Assembly: GCA_035503915.1 (NCBI GenBank)
Contig: DATJSU010000037.1
Coordinates: 233,804 to 297,803 of the forward strand
Direction of reading: 5' to 3'
Length of the DNA stretch: 64,000 nt
Source of the DNA: DATJMJ01 sp035503915
GTDB taxonomy: Bacteria; Actinomycetota; Acidimicrobiia; Acidimicrobiales; Palsa-688
Part shown: piece by piece, positions 46,945 through 56,467 of the stretch
Layout: each line of letters starts with the position of its first letter
Numbering within the stretch: the stretch's first letter is position 1
The notes under the pieces: generated by a model
Told to the model about the DNA's origin: nothing
What the model saw: only the letters and a program-made list of their open reading frames with translations
The model's database searches: none
Translations under genes and position numbers: made by a program

Positions 46945-48660
46945 TCAGGCGAGGCGACGGCCCCTTTGCCGAAGAAGGCGCCTCGATTCGAGGAAATCCA
47001 CAAGCACGTAGTCGCCCAACGTGCTCGGTGTCGTAAAGAAGGCCTTCCCCCTGTTGAGCCTCGTCAATTGTTCGACAAAGTGCCGCAGGTGCCCCGTTGC
47101 GTCCAGGGCGAAAGTGTTGATGCGGATGCCCTCTCGTGTGCAGCGGGCAACTTCGACCAAGGTCGCGTCAACGGTTTCTTGCGCCGGCGGGTAGCCGAAG
47201 ACGGGCTCGCTTGCCCCTCGTGGCCAGTGTGCGGTCGGTTCCCCGTCAGTCACCATGATCACTTGCCTCGTCCCTCGCTGGTGGGCGAGGAGCTGGCGGC
47301 TGAGCGCAAGGCCATGCTGGATGTTGGTACCCCAGTCGTAGTCCCAGGAGACTTCCGGCAAGTCTCTCAGGGCGATCGGCCGCGCATAGCGGGAGAAACC
47401 AACAATGCCCACATAATCGGAGGGGAAGCGCCCCGCGATGAGGGCGTGGAGCGCCATCGTCATCTTTTTGGCGGCGACGAAATTGCCACGCATAGGCATC
47501 GATAGGGAAAGATCGAGCATGATCACGGTCGCCGAGCGCGAAAGTGCCTCTGTGCGCTCGACTTCGAAATCGGCGGGAGAGAGCGCGACTGGTGTGCCAG
47601 GACCGCGGCGGGCGAGGGCGTTGCGTACTGTGCGCTCGATGGAAAGGTTGAAAGGGTCGCCCCACTGGTAGGCTTTTGTCTCACCAGCACGTTCGTGGCC
47701 AAGCCCAGGCCGGCCCACTGGGTGCTGTCCTGTCCGGTAGAGGGACAAGCCTGTGTACAGATCCGCCAGCGCTTGGTCGCCGATTCGCCGGAGCCCCTTC
47801 GGCGTCAAGCGCGTCCTGCCCTCCTTCTGCTCCACGAGCCCGGCCTCGCGCAACCTCTTTGCCAACTTTGCGAGAGCCTCCAAGGAGCGCCCGGCATCTT
47901 CTCCGAGTAGCTGTTTCGCCCGGTCGATGTCGACCTCGGCGAGCGCACCGGGGCTCGGCGCTCCGCCGAGGAGCGCTTCTAATTGCGAGAGGTCGCTCAA
48001 GGCTTCAAGGGCCTCTCCCGAAGGACCAAGAGCGAGAGCGAGGCCAAATGGGGCTGCTTCGTTGCTCACGCCGCCGGCGCTCAGGTTGGCGGCGAGCCTC
48101 TCTAGCTCGTTGCGGAAAAGCTCGTCCCCATCAAGTAGTGCCTCGGAAAGCTCTGCGAGCTTTGCGCGTTGGCTGGCCGTCATCGACCCCAGCAAGGCAC
48201 TAGTCGCCGCCAGCTGTTGCTTGATCGCCTCGAGGAGCTCTTGAAGATCCTGGGGGCGCCCGGGGAGCGCATCGCCATAGCGGTCCATAAAGCGCTCAAA
48301 GTCCTCTTGGACATCCTCGCCCGCTTGGTCCCGCTCGATCAACCGGTTGAGCTCGGAAAGCATTTCCCGAGCACGTCTCAGGGCTTCGGGGGAAGCATTG
48401 GCGAGAGCCGAGCTCACTTGCGAGAAGGCTGAGCGGCTCGTCTCCGCCCGCCTTTGGCGGACGCGCTCCAAAAGGTCCCGGAGGCCAGCCACGTCGCGTC
48501 CCAGACCGTCCTTGAAGCCTTGTTGCATCAAGCGCCGCAGCGCTTGGTCCGCGTCGCCATGCTCGATCAGCTCGTTCATCATCCGGCGCAGGATGTCATC
48601 GGCGGTCATCTCGTCGACTTGCTGGGTGCCGTCCCAGCGCGAGTACTTCGCGCGGGCCAT
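46945..48660 (-). CDS. von Willebrand factor A domain protein
   Basis: 571 residues. The N-terminal half is helical and acidic (MTADDILRRMMNELIEHGDA, LLERVRQRRAETSRSAFSQV, LSELNRLIERDQAGEDVQED). The C-terminal half is a vWA domain with MIDAS: DLSLSMPMRGNF (DxSxS), Thr/Asp positions in MVTDGEPTAHW, and FSRYARPIALRDL between. It starts one base after the stop of the MoxR ATPase gene, so the two form a MoxR-vWA pair, a chaperone-like module that loads metal or remodels targets. Target unknown. Confidence 0.88.
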   Translation of the reverse strand: MARAKYSRWDGTQQVDEMTADDILRRMMNELIEHGDADQALRRLMQQGFKDGLGRDVAGLRDLLERVRQRRAETSRSAFSQVSSALANASPEALRRAREMLSELNRLIERDQAGEDVQEDFERFMDRYGDALPGRPQDLQELLEAIKQQLAATSALLGSMTASQRAKLAELSEALLDGDELFRNELERLAANLSAGGVSNEAAPFGLALALGPSGEALEALSDLSQLEALLGGAPSPGALAEVDIDRAKQLLGEDAGRSLEALAKLAKRLREAGLVEQKEGRTRLTPKGLRRIGDQALADLYTGLSLYRTGQHPVGRPGLGHERAGETKAYQWGDPFNLSIERTVRNALARRGPGTPVALSPADFEVERTEALSRSATVIMLDLSLSMPMRGNFVAAKKMTMALHALIAGRFPSDYVGIVGFSRYARPIALRDLPEVSWDYDWGTNIQHGLALSRQLLAHQRGTRQVIMVTDGEPTAHWPRGASEPVFGYPPAQETVDATLVEVARCTREGIRINTFALDATGHLRHFVEQLTRLNRGKAFFTTPSTLGDYVLVDFLESRRLLRQRGRRLA

Positions 48661-50076
48661 TTACGAGCGCTTGGAGCGGTAGACGGCAGTGCTGCCGTGG
48701 ACGTTCTTGTTGAGCCGCTTAGACAGGTGGAGGCCTTCCAATATGAGCTCGGTGGCCGCCGCGAGCGCTGTTGGCCGCTCCGAGCCGGCCAATTTGCCGA
48801 CCGGTGCTCGCAACCCCGGCCGGGGCTCGAGGGCTTGGACGTAAGCGGACGAGGGCAGGTCGTCGCCGACTTCCACCGAACCGTCGTCCAGCTCCGAAAC
48901 CGCCTGGCCCAGCTCCGCTGGGCTCACGCGCGAGCGGAAGACGTTGAGCACAGCTTGGCGAACTAGGCGCGCCACCAGCTCGTCGTCTCCTGTGTCGTCA
49001 AGAGTGTCGAGCTCGATCTTGCCGAGCGTCGAGGGCGCGAGCGCCGTAAGGTCGCTCACCCGCGGGACAGCCTCGGCCTCCCCAAGCCGCAGCGCCCGCC
49101 GCGCAGCGGCGGCCACGAGCGTCTCGTAATTTGCCACGCCAAGCCGCACAGAAACCCCAGAGCGCTGGTTGACCTGCGGGCTCTCGCGTGCCAACTGTGA
49201 CAACGTAGCCACGATTTCGGCCATGTAGGGCGGCACATCGACCGTTACCCCATCGATGCCTGCCGGAGCGGCCTCTTGCAGTATTACTTTCACTTCGGTC
49301 CCGGTGTCGAGTGGGTAGTGGGTGCGGATCTGGGCGCCGAAGCGGTCCTTCAGGGGGGTGATGATCCTGCCTCGGCTCGTGTAGTCCTCTGGGTTTGCCG
49401 ACGCGACGAGCATCACGTCCAGCGGGAGCCGGACCTTGTAGCCGCGGATCTGGACGTCGCGCTCCTCGAGCACGTTCAAGAGGCCGACCTGGATGCGTTC
49501 GGCCAGGTCCGGGAGCTCGTTTATTGAGAATATGCCCCGGTTGGTGCGCGGCACGAGCCCATAGTTGAGGGTGAGCTCGTCTGAGAGGTAGCGCCCCTCG
49601 GCTACTTTGACGGGGTCGACTTCGCCTATCAGGTCGGCGATCGAGGTGTCGGGCGTAGCCAGTTTTTCCCCAAAACGCATCTCGGGGCTGGCCCACTCGA
49701 TGGGGCAGCCTTCGCCCTTGCTCGCCACCAAGTCCCGGGCGTACCGGGAGGTGGGGTAGAAGGGGTCGTCGAGGATCTCGGACCCCGCCACGACGGGGAG
49801 CCACTCGTCTAAGAGAGTGGCGAGGCTGCGCATGAGGCGGGTCTTTGCTTGCCCTCTCTCGCCGAGGAAGATGATGTCGTGACCTGCCAGCAGGGCGTTC
49901 TCCAAGGCTGGGAGGACTGTGCGCTCGTAGCCGACGAGCCCCTCAACGACTGGTTGGCCAGCGGCTATGCGCCGGGCAGCATTCTGGCGGACCTCTTGTT
50001 TGACAGGCTGCGAGCGCCAGCCGGAGGCGCGCAGCTCTCCCAGGGTGGCAAGACGGGGTGGCGGTGCGGGTGCCAT
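48661..50076 (-). CDS. MoxR/ChlI-like AAA+ ATPase
   Basis: 471 residues from the ATG at 50076. Walker A variant GERGQAKTRLMRSLA, Walker B and sensor regions FSINELPDLAERIQVGLLNV, LEERDVQIRGYKVRLPLDVM, VASANPEDYTSRGRIITPLK and DRFGAQIRTHYP, matching magnesium-chelatase-subunit-I-type AAA+. The C-terminal half carries a long helical extension. Walker A has Gln-Ala in place of Gly-Thr/Ser before the Lys-Thr, a feature of this subgroup. Paired with the vWA gene that abuts it. Confidence 0.88.
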   Translation of the reverse strand: MAPAPPPRLATLGELRASGWRSQPVKQEVRQNAARRIAAGQPVVEGLVGYERTVLPALENALLAGHDIIFLGERGQAKTRLMRSLATLLDEWLPVVAGSEILDDPFYPTSRYARDLVASKGEGCPIEWASPEMRFGEKLATPDTSIADLIGEVDPVKVAEGRYLSDELTLNYGLVPRTNRGIFSINELPDLAERIQVGLLNVLEERDVQIRGYKVRLPLDVMLVASANPEDYTSRGRIITPLKDRFGAQIRTHYPLDTGTEVKVILQEAAPAGIDGVTVDVPPYMAEIVATLSQLARESPQVNQRSGVSVRLGVANYETLVAAAARRALRLGEAEAVPRVSDLTALAPSTLGKIELDTLDDTGDDELVARLVRQAVLNVFRSRVSPAELGQAVSELDDGSVEVGDDLPSSAYVQALEPRPGLRAPVGKLAGSERPTALAAATELILEGLHLSKRLNKNVHGSTAVYRSKRS

Positions 50077-50136
50077 TGGCAAAAGCTACCGACAAGGGGC
50101 CAGCTTGTGAGCACCCTCGATATGTAACCTTCGCTA

Positions 50137-52356
50137 GTGACCGCCGCCCGAGAGCGCCTTGACCTCGGGGGGCAGTGGGCGGCCGCCGAGGCCGACGACG
50201 AATTGCGGCGCTCCTTTCCCCGGCCCGACTACGACGACAGTGGGTGGGCCACACTGACAGTCCCTGGGCACTGGCGCTCCCAAGCGACCTTTGCCTCATC
50301 GGACGGGCCGCTCCTTTACCGCCGGCGCTTCGAAGCTGCCCAGCCGGTGGGGCGCGAGCGCACCTGGCTTGTAATGGACGGCGCCTTTTACCAATCAGAC
50401 GTATGGCTCGACGGGTCGTACCTAGGAGACACCGAGGGCTACTTCTTCCCACATATTTTCGACATTTCTGCTGCTTTGGAGGCTCGCACCGAACACGTCC
50501 TCGCGGTAGAGGTCGGCTGTGAGAGGTCTTCACGACCCTCGGGTAAGCGGGCACTTATCGGTGTCTGGAGCGACGAGACCTGTATCGACCCCGCCTACAA
50601 CCCAGGGGGCATCTGGGCCCCTGTCGGGGTCGTCACGACCGGCCCGGTCAGGATCGAATCGCTTTGGCTCGCTTGCCGGGAGGCTTCCGCCGAAAGAGCA
50701 CTGCTCGAACTGTCGGCTCACCTCGACAGCTCGGAGACCTTGACAGCCTCGCTCGGGACTTCCATCGTCGACAGCGGCGCGGGCCAGGTGGCCGGAGACG
50801 AACGCCGGCAAGCACTTGCGAAGGGGCGCAACCGGGTCCGATGGCGGCTGGAGGTCCCCAACCCGCGCTTGTGGTGGCCGGTCGGCTTGGGAGACCAGCC
50901 CCTTTACCAACTCGTTGTCAACGTGGACGTCGGTGCCGAGGTGAGCGACTCCCGGGAGTGCACGACGGGCTTGCGCCAAGTCCGGGCCAATGATTTCCGC
51001 TTCCGCGTCAATGGCGAAGACGTCTTCCTGAAAGGTGCCAACGTCTTACCAACCCAGCGCGACCTGGCCGCGGCCAGCCCGGAGGGCGTCGCCCGTGATG
51101 TTCATTTAGCTCGCGAGGCCGGGCTCAACCTTCTCAGGGCGCACGCCCACATCGCGAGGCCGGAGCTCTACCGGGCGGCGGACGAGCTCGGGGTCCTCGT
51201 CTGGCAGGACATGCCTCTCCACGGCGCGTACCGGGGGGTGCGCCGCCAGGCGGTGCGCCAGGCTGCCAAAGCAGTGGAGCTGCTCGGCCACCACCCCTCG
51301 GTCGTCCTGTGGTGTGCTCATAACGAGCCTTTCCCAAGCGGGCCGGTAGGGCAGGGTTGGCGCCCTGGGCGGTCGCTCAGGCGCCTCGCCGGGCAAGCTT
51401 TTCCCAACCCGAACAGATCGTTGCTCGACCAGAGCATCAAACGGGCTTTCGAGCGCGCTGATGGGTCGAGGCCGGTGGTGGCCGGTTCGGGGGTATTGCC
51501 TCACCTCGCCCGCGCCACTGCGAGCCACCTCTACTTCGGCTGGTACCACGGTACGAAGAGGGACCTCGTCCGGGCGGCCAGGATGTGGCCAGGAGCAACT
51601 CGTTTTGTCAGCGAGCTCGGGGCTCAGGCGGTCGCGAGCAGCCCTACCCCAGGCTTTTCGGCAGAAAAATGGCCGGATCTGCCGTGGGCGGAGGTTTCTC
51701 AGCACTTTTGCCTGCAGAAGGGTGTCTTGGACTGGAGGCTCCCGCCGCGCCAGTACCCCAGTTTCGAGGCTTGGCGGGATGCGACGCAGGCCTACCAAGG
51801 CGACCTTGTCCGTTGCCAAGTCGAGGCTCTGAGGAAGCTTCGCTACACGCCGACGGGAGGGTTCGCGGTCCACTTTCTCAGCGACGCGCAGCCTGGTATC
51901 AGCCACTCCCTGGTCGACTGGGAGCGGGCACCAAAACAGGGCTTTTACGACCTGCGGGCCGCATGTGCCCCGGTGCTCCCCGTAGCAGACTGGCCCGCAG
52001 GTCGCTACGACCCTGGGGCAGCGGTGTCGTTCGCGGTCCACGTGATCAACGACCTCCGGGAGGCTTTGGAGGGAGCGGTGCTCGAGGCACGCCTTAGCTG
52101 GCCTGGAGGCGGGCGACGATGGCGTTTCGGAGGCGATGTGCCCGGGCCTGGTGTCTTTTTCGTCGGCAACCTGAGCACGTCTTTGCCATTGGGCGTGCTG
52201 CTTCACGATGCCGTGGCCTTGGGGGAAGGCGATGCCGATGGCAACTGCTGGCCGCTCGTATTGGAACTGGACCTTCGGTGGGGAAGCCCGGAGCGGTCAA
52301 GCCTCAACCATTACAGAAGCGCCATAACGCCCAAGGGAGCTCGGCTCAGGCGGTAA
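50137..52356 (+). CDS. Glycoside hydrolase family 2 enzyme
   Basis: 739 residues from a GTG. Jelly-roll sugar-binding domain (WATLTVPGHWRSQATF, LVMDGAFYQSDVWLDGSYLG, PGGIWAPVGVVTTG), immunoglobulin-like domain, then the TIM barrel (EDVFLKGANVLPTQRDL, ARELNLLRAHAHI-like part, ELGVLVWQDMPLHGAYRG). The catalytic acid/base is Glu397 in LWCAHNEP; the nucleophile is probably Glu493 in FVSELGAQA. Beta-mannosidase/galactosidase-like; exact sugar unknown. No signal peptide, so it works in the cytoplasm. No transporter or regulator beside it. Confidence 0.85.
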   Translation: MTAARERLDLGGQWAAAEADDELRRSFPRPDYDDSGWATLTVPGHWRSQATFASSDGPLLYRRRFEAAQPVGRERTWLVMDGAFYQSDVWLDGSYLGDTEGYFFPHIFDISAALEARTEHVLAVEVGCERSSRPSGKRALIGVWSDETCIDPAYNPGGIWAPVGVVTTGPVRIESLWLACREASAERALLELSAHLDSSETLTASLGTSIVDSGAGQVAGDERRQALAKGRNRVRWRLEVPNPRLWWPVGLGDQPLYQLVVNVDVGAEVSDSRECTTGLRQVRANDFRFRVNGEDVFLKGANVLPTQRDLAAASPEGVARDVHLAREAGLNLLRAHAHIARPELYRAADELGVLVWQDMPLHGAYRGVRRQAVRQAAKAVELLGHHPSVVLWCAHNEPFPSGPVGQGWRPGRSLRRLAGQAFPNPNRSLLDQSIKRAFERADGSRPVVAGSGVLPHLARATASHLYFGWYHGTKRDLVRAARMWPGATRFVSELGAQAVASSPTPGFSAEKWPDLPWAEVSQHFCLQKGVLDWRLPPRQYPSFEAWRDATQAYQGDLVRCQVEALRKLRYTPTGGFAVHFLSDAQPGISHSLVDWERAPKQGFYDLRAACAPVLPVADWPAGRYDPGAAVSFAVHVINDLREALEGAVLEARLSWPGGGRRWRFGGDVPGPGVFFVGNLSTSLPLGVLLHDAVALGEGDADGNCWPLVLELDLRWGSPERSSLNHYRSAITPKGARLRR

Positions 52357-52444
52357 TGCTGTTGCCCGCCTCGCGCTTGCTGTCGTGGCACTGGTTGGTC
52401 CTTAGAGCGTGCCTGCAGGCGCTGTTGGTGGTAAAACCTAACAA

Positions 52445-52900
52445 GTGGCCCGCTTCCTTACGTCCGAGTGGTTCGAGGAGCTCGAGGCGGCTTACCAAGC
52501 CGAGGCCGAGGGCGCTGCCGCCGCAAAAGTCGCCCGCGCTGGAGCGTACCGTCCTGGTAATGCACCAGGTGCGCCTGGGCAGGCGGCAACTGCCGCTCTT
52601 GTGGTCGAGATTTTCGTCGCAGGGGCTCCTCAAGGCGAGGTACGGTACCAGGTAGTGGTGGAGGGCGAGCGAGTGCGGGTGGTGCCACCGGGGGCCGAGC
52701 AGAGGACCGCTCAAGTCCGTTTGAGAAGTGACTATGCGACCTTGGCTGGTATCGCCTCGGGTGAACTGTCTGCGATAGACGCTCTTTCTCTCGGCAGGGC
52801 GCGCATTTCTGGCGATACCGGTGCGCTCGGCTCGAGAGGTACGCAACTAGCAGGTCTCGACTTGGTGCCGGCAGCAGTGCGAGCGCGTACGGTTTTCTGA
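52445..52900 (+). CDS. SCP2-like sterol-binding fold protein
   Basis: 151 residues from a GTG. Begins with MARFLTSEWFEELEAAYQAE and ends with VRLRSDYATLAGIASGELSA, IDALSLGRARISGDTGALG, the SCP2 pattern. The middle is an Ala-rich loop followed by YQVVVEGERVRVVPPGAE. SCP2-like domains bind lipids. It starts 88 bp after the GH2 gene and 8 bp before the next gene, so it may be cotranscribed with that one. Confidence 0.78.
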   Translation: MARFLTSEWFEELEAAYQAEAEGAAAAKVARAGAYRPGNAPGAPGQAATAALVVEIFVAGAPQGEVRYQVVVEGERVRVVPPGAEQRTAQVRLRSDYATLAGIASGELSAIDALSLGRARISGDTGALGSRGTQLAGLDLVPAAVRARTVF

Positions 52901-52908
52901 AGGGCCCG

Positions 52909-53796
52909 ATGGGACGTTCCCTACCGAACAGGCCGGGCTGGTACCGGGGCCCTGATGAACCGCGTTCGCTCCGGTACTGGGACGGGAGGTCCTGGACGAC
53001 ACGGGCCCGGCCCGAGCCCCCTTGGGCTTTACACGCCGGGCCCTTCGACCCCTCGTACGAAGACCAGGACCGATCGGTGGAAGGGCCGGTCCACCCGCAC
53101 GAGCTCCGTGAGCCCGTGGCAAGTGGCGCGTGGTCGCGCGAGTGGCTGTCGTGGCGCCCTCGCCAGGCAGCGGCAGGGTGGCACCGCGCCCGCGTTGCGC
53201 AACCGGAGCAGCTCGAGCAGCCGCTGCGGGCTGCACCTGCGAAGCTGAGCCCGAGCCGCCGGCCTCTCCTCGCCCTCATGTGCCTGCTGATAGTCGCAGT
53301 CGGCGTCGTAGTCTCGAGCGTCGCCTTCATTTCCCCCTACGAAACCAAGGGCGGGGCCCTCGGTCGCGACGAAGTCGCGGCAGCCCGCTTTTCGGCCGAG
53401 GTCAACAAGCTCTGCCAAGTGCAGCTTTCTGCCTACCGCGGCGCTCTCGCCTGGGGTGATGACGGGCCCACGATCGAGGCTGGCGCCCAACGAGTGGATG
53501 ACCTGGGCAAAAAGATCGCTGCCCTCAACGCTCCCTTGTCACTGCGCGGCCCGCTCAACCAGTGGCTCCTGACGCTTAGCCAGTTCGCCGCCCAGCAGAC
53601 CCGTTACGCCGAGATCGTCGGCAGCGCAGAGCACTTGAGCAGCGGGCGCCGCATCGCTCGGCCGCTGGCACCCTCTGCCCAAGTTGCCGCGGCGGAAGTC
53701 CGCCAGGTTGCCTCGGGCCTCGCGGTGCGGGCCGACACTTTCAGCGCAACCTTGCAGCTCCAGGCCTGCGCGTTGGAGCCCGTCCCGGCAAGCTGA
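52909..53796 (+). CDS. DUF2510 domain membrane protein
   Basis: 295 residues. N-terminal DUF2510 motif GWYRGPDEPRSLRYWDGRSW. A charged linker, then one membrane helix (LLALMCLLIVAVGVVVSSVAF) and an outside domain of about 160 residues with two Cys (NKLCQVQL, QLQACAL) that may pair. DUF2510 is a small W-rich motif common in actinobacterial membrane proteins; the outer domain is not recognised. Follows the SCP2 gene by 8 bp. Confidence 0.82.
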   Translation: MGRSLPNRPGWYRGPDEPRSLRYWDGRSWTTRARPEPPWALHAGPFDPSYEDQDRSVEGPVHPHELREPVASGAWSREWLSWRPRQAAAGWHRARVAQPEQLEQPLRAAPAKLSPSRRPLLALMCLLIVAVGVVVSSVAFISPYETKGGALGRDEVAAARFSAEVNKLCQVQLSAYRGALAWGDDGPTIEAGAQRVDDLGKKIAALNAPLSLRGPLNQWLLTLSQFAAQQTRYAEIVGSAEHLSSGRRIARPLAPSAQVAAAEVRQVASGLAVRADTFSATLQLQACALEPVPAS

Positions 53797-53919
53797 GCGC
53801 TGCCAAGGTAAGGACCTGCGAAGAAATTGGCCGGAGTTGTTGCACCGGTGGGCCCAATGGCGGGATAGTTGTAAGCCAAGGCTATTTATCGGCTACAGGC
53901 AACTTGGAGGTGCAGCGCA

Positions 53920-54135
53920 ATGCTCTGCGACGTGGTCGACGACCAGTTCCTCACCAAGTACCGTGCCTTGCTCGACGCCGAGGATGCGGCGTTTGACGAG
54001 CTCGAACACGCGTATGAAGACGGGGACCGAGCCCACTTCGACGCCGACCTGTCGGCTTGGCGAGCCGCCGTAGAGCGCAAGCTTGGCTACCTTCACCGCC
54101 TAGGGCTTGTCAGCCCGCCGGCGTTGACCCACTGA
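53920..54135 (+). CDS. Small acidic helical protein
   Basis: 71 residues with GGAGGTG 8 nt upstream of the ATG. Composition is acidic and helical: FLTKYRALLDAEDAAFDELE, HAYEDGDRAHFDADLSAWRA, AVERKLGYLHRLGLV. It resembles other short actinobacterial proteins I cannot name. The strong ribosome site supports a real gene. Convergent with mdh, 36 bp apart. Confidence 0.65.
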   Translation: MLCDVVDDQFLTKYRALLDAEDAAFDELEHAYEDGDRAHFDADLSAWRAAVERKLGYLHRLGLVSPPALTH

Positions 54136-54171
54136 CGCCTGCTCGAGCCTGCACTTCCTGCTAGGACCGCC

Positions 54172-55176
54172 TCAAGGGAGAAGGCCGAGAGCTGCCACGC
54201 TGTCGCGCTCCGACACCAGCTCATCGGTGCTGCGTTGGATGCTCTCGAGAGAGAAGTCGTCGATCTGGAGGCCTTCTACGACTTCGTAGGCCCAAGCTGA
54301 GGTAGTCAGCGGGAGAGAAGAGAACACGCCCTCGGGCGCTGCGTAGGCGCCTTCCGAGAAGACCGCCATCGAGGTCCAGTCCCCTGGCGAGGTGCCTTGG
54401 GCCCAGTCACGCACGGCGTCGATGGCGGCACTGGCCGCCGATGCGGCGCTCGAGGCTCCTCGCGCCTCGATCACGGAGGCACCTCGTTGTTGGACTGTTG
54501 GGATGAAAGCGCTCGTGAGCCAGTCCATCCCACCGACGGCTTCAAGCGCCGGCCGCCCGTCGACCTTGGCATGGAAGAGGTCGGGGTACTGCGTCGCGGA
54601 GTGGTTGCCCCAGATCGTGACGTTGCTTACAGCACCCGGTGCTACGCCTGCGCGAGCGGCAACTTGGCCGATCGCCCGGTTGTGGTCGAGGCGCGTCATG
54701 GCCGCGAACTGCTGAGGGGCCAATGGGCTCGCGCCCTTGGCGGCGTTGTGCGCTGCGATCAGGCAGTTGGTGTTGGCGGGGTTGCCGACAACGAGGACCC
54801 GCACGTCCCTCTTCGCGCTCGCCGCGAGCGCTCTACCTTGCACGCTGAAAATAGCGCCGTTTGCTTCCAGCAAGTCTTTCCGTTCCATCCCCTTGCTGCG
54901 CGGCCGCGCGCCCACCAGCATTGCTACGTCCGCGTCCCCAAAGGCTTCTTCAGGGTCGGCCGTGGTTGTCACCGAACGCAGGAGCGGGAACGCGCAGTCC
55001 TCGAGCTCCATGACTACGCCCTGGAGAGCACCCAGGGCCGCGGGTACTTCGAGCAGTTTCAGCGCCACCGGCTGGTCGGGCCCCAGCATGTCCCCCGCCG
55101 CGACCCTGAAAAGGAGGCTATAGGCGATCTGGCCGGCCCCCCCGGTCACGGCCACTGTCGTTAGTGAACTCGGCAT
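54172..55176 (-). CDS. mdh: Malate dehydrogenase
   Basis: 334 residues. Rossmann start VAVTGGAGQIAYSLLFRVAA, substrate region LVGARPRSKGMERKDLLEAN, VVGNPANTNCLIAAHNA, LTRLDHNRA-like AMTRLDHNRAIGQVA, catalytic His in IWGNHSATQYPD. This is the NAD-dependent, dimeric-type MDH. It oxidises malate to oxaloacetate. It lies 15 bp after icd in the same direction, so two TCA-cycle enzymes share a transcript. Confidence 0.94.
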   Translation of the reverse strand: MPSSLTTVAVTGGAGQIAYSLLFRVAAGDMLGPDQPVALKLLEVPAALGALQGVVMELEDCAFPLLRSVTTTADPEEAFGDADVAMLVGARPRSKGMERKDLLEANGAIFSVQGRALAASAKRDVRVLVVGNPANTNCLIAAHNAAKGASPLAPQQFAAMTRLDHNRAIGQVAARAGVAPGAVSNVTIWGNHSATQYPDLFHAKVDGRPALEAVGGMDWLTSAFIPTVQQRGASVIEARGASSAASAASAAIDAVRDWAQGTSPGDWTSMAVFSEGAYAAPEGVFSSLPLTTSAWAYEVVEGLQIDDFSLESIQRSTDELVSERDSVAALGLLP

Positions 55177-55191
55177 AGTGGAAAAGTCCCT

Positions 55192-56394
55192 TTAGAGGCG
55201 GTCGATGATGGCACCGGCAAACTCTGAGGTCTTGACCTCGGTAGCGCCTTCCATCTGCCGCGCGAAATCATACGTTACGACGCCATCGCCGATCGTGTCT
55301 TCCATCGCCCGGACGATATCGTATGCGGCTTCTTGCCAGCCGAGGTGCTCGAGCATGAGGACGCCCGAGAGGAGGACCGAGCCCGGGTTCACCTTGTCCT
55401 GCCCGGCGTACTTGGGTGCCGTCCCGTGGGTCGCCTCGAAAATGCCATGACCCGTCACGTAATTTATGTTTGCTCCCGGTGCTATGCCGATGCCGCCCAC
55501 TTGCGCGGCAATCGCGTCCGAGAGGTAATCGCCGTTCAAGTTAGTCGTCGCTATCACGTCAAAGTCATTGGGCCGTGTGAGCACCTGCTGCAAAGTAATG
55601 TCGGCGATATTGTCTTTGACGAGCACTTTGCCGTCCGGCTTGCCGCCGCATTCGTCCCAGCTGACGGCGACGTCTGCGAACTCGTCGCGAGCGACTTCGT
55701 AACCCCACTTGCGGAACGCGCCTTCGGTGAACTTCTGGATATTGCCTTTGTGCACGAGCGTGACCGACTTGCGCTCGTGCCCCACGGCGTACTGGAGAGC
55801 CGCTCGGACGAGCCTTTTGCTGCCCGTAACCGACACAGGCTTGATCCCGACACCAGAGTCCGGTCGCACCGTCCAGCCGAGCTCGTCGTGGAGGATCTCG
55901 ATCAGCCGCCTGCATTCCGGCGTGCCCTCCTCGACCTCAAGGCCCGCGTAAATATCCTCCGTGTTCTCACGGAAAATCACCATGTCTACGAGGTCCGGGC
56001 GTTTCACCGGCGAAGGTACGCCGCGGAACCAGCGCACTGGGCGTAGGCAGACATAGAGGTCGAGGAGCTGGCGAAGGGTGACGTTGAGGGAGCGAAAACC
56101 TCCACCAACAGGTGTCGTGAGCGGGCCCTTTATCCCGATCAGGTACTCCCGAAAAACCTCGAGGGTCTCTTCTGGGAGCCAGTTCCCTGTCTCTTTGAAA
56201 GCTTTTTCGCCTGCGAGGACCTCCCGCCATTCGATGCGGCGCCCTCCGCCCCGCTTTGCCACCGCCGCGTCGATGACCCGCTTAGCGGCGGGCCAGATGT
56301 CAACTCCAGTCCCGTCCCCCTCGATGAAGGGGATGATGGGCTCGTCCGGGACCCGAAGCTTGCCATCGGGGCCCATCGTTATCTTTTCAGCCAT
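55192..56394 (-). CDS. icd: NADP-dependent isocitrate dehydrogenase
   Basis: 400 residues. IEGDGTGVDIWPAAKRVIDA, GPLTTPVGGGFRSLNVTLRQ with the substrate Ser/Arg, LDLYVCLRPVRWFRGVPSPV, MVIFRENTEDIYAGLE, VTLVHKGNIQKFTEGAF with the Lys/Tyr-site region, YLSDAIAAQVGGIGIAPGAN and ATHGTAPKYAGQDKVNPGSV. A homodimeric IDH, converting isocitrate to 2-oxoglutarate. First gene of an icd-mdh unit. Confidence 0.95.
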   Translation of the reverse strand: MAEKITMGPDGKLRVPDEPIIPFIEGDGTGVDIWPAAKRVIDAAVAKRGGGRRIEWREVLAGEKAFKETGNWLPEETLEVFREYLIGIKGPLTTPVGGGFRSLNVTLRQLLDLYVCLRPVRWFRGVPSPVKRPDLVDMVIFRENTEDIYAGLEVEEGTPECRRLIEILHDELGWTVRPDSGVGIKPVSVTGSKRLVRAALQYAVGHERKSVTLVHKGNIQKFTEGAFRKWGYEVARDEFADVAVSWDECGGKPDGKVLVKDNIADITLQQVLTRPNDFDVIATTNLNGDYLSDAIAAQVGGIGIAPGANINYVTGHGIFEATHGTAPKYAGQDKVNPGSVLLSGVLMLEHLGWQEAAYDIVRAMEDTIGDGVVTYDFARQMEGATEVKTSEFAGAIIDRL

Positions 56395-56467
56395 TGGCTG
56401 AGCAGCCTATCGACGCTGGCCAGGCGAGACTAGCTGGCGGGGGTGGCCCGACTGTCTGGCAGGGCGC

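Noticed and set aside
51106..52206. Minus-strand reading frame of 366 residues opposite the GH2 gene
   Set aside because: No recognisable motif; the plus strand has both catalytic glutamates in the right places.
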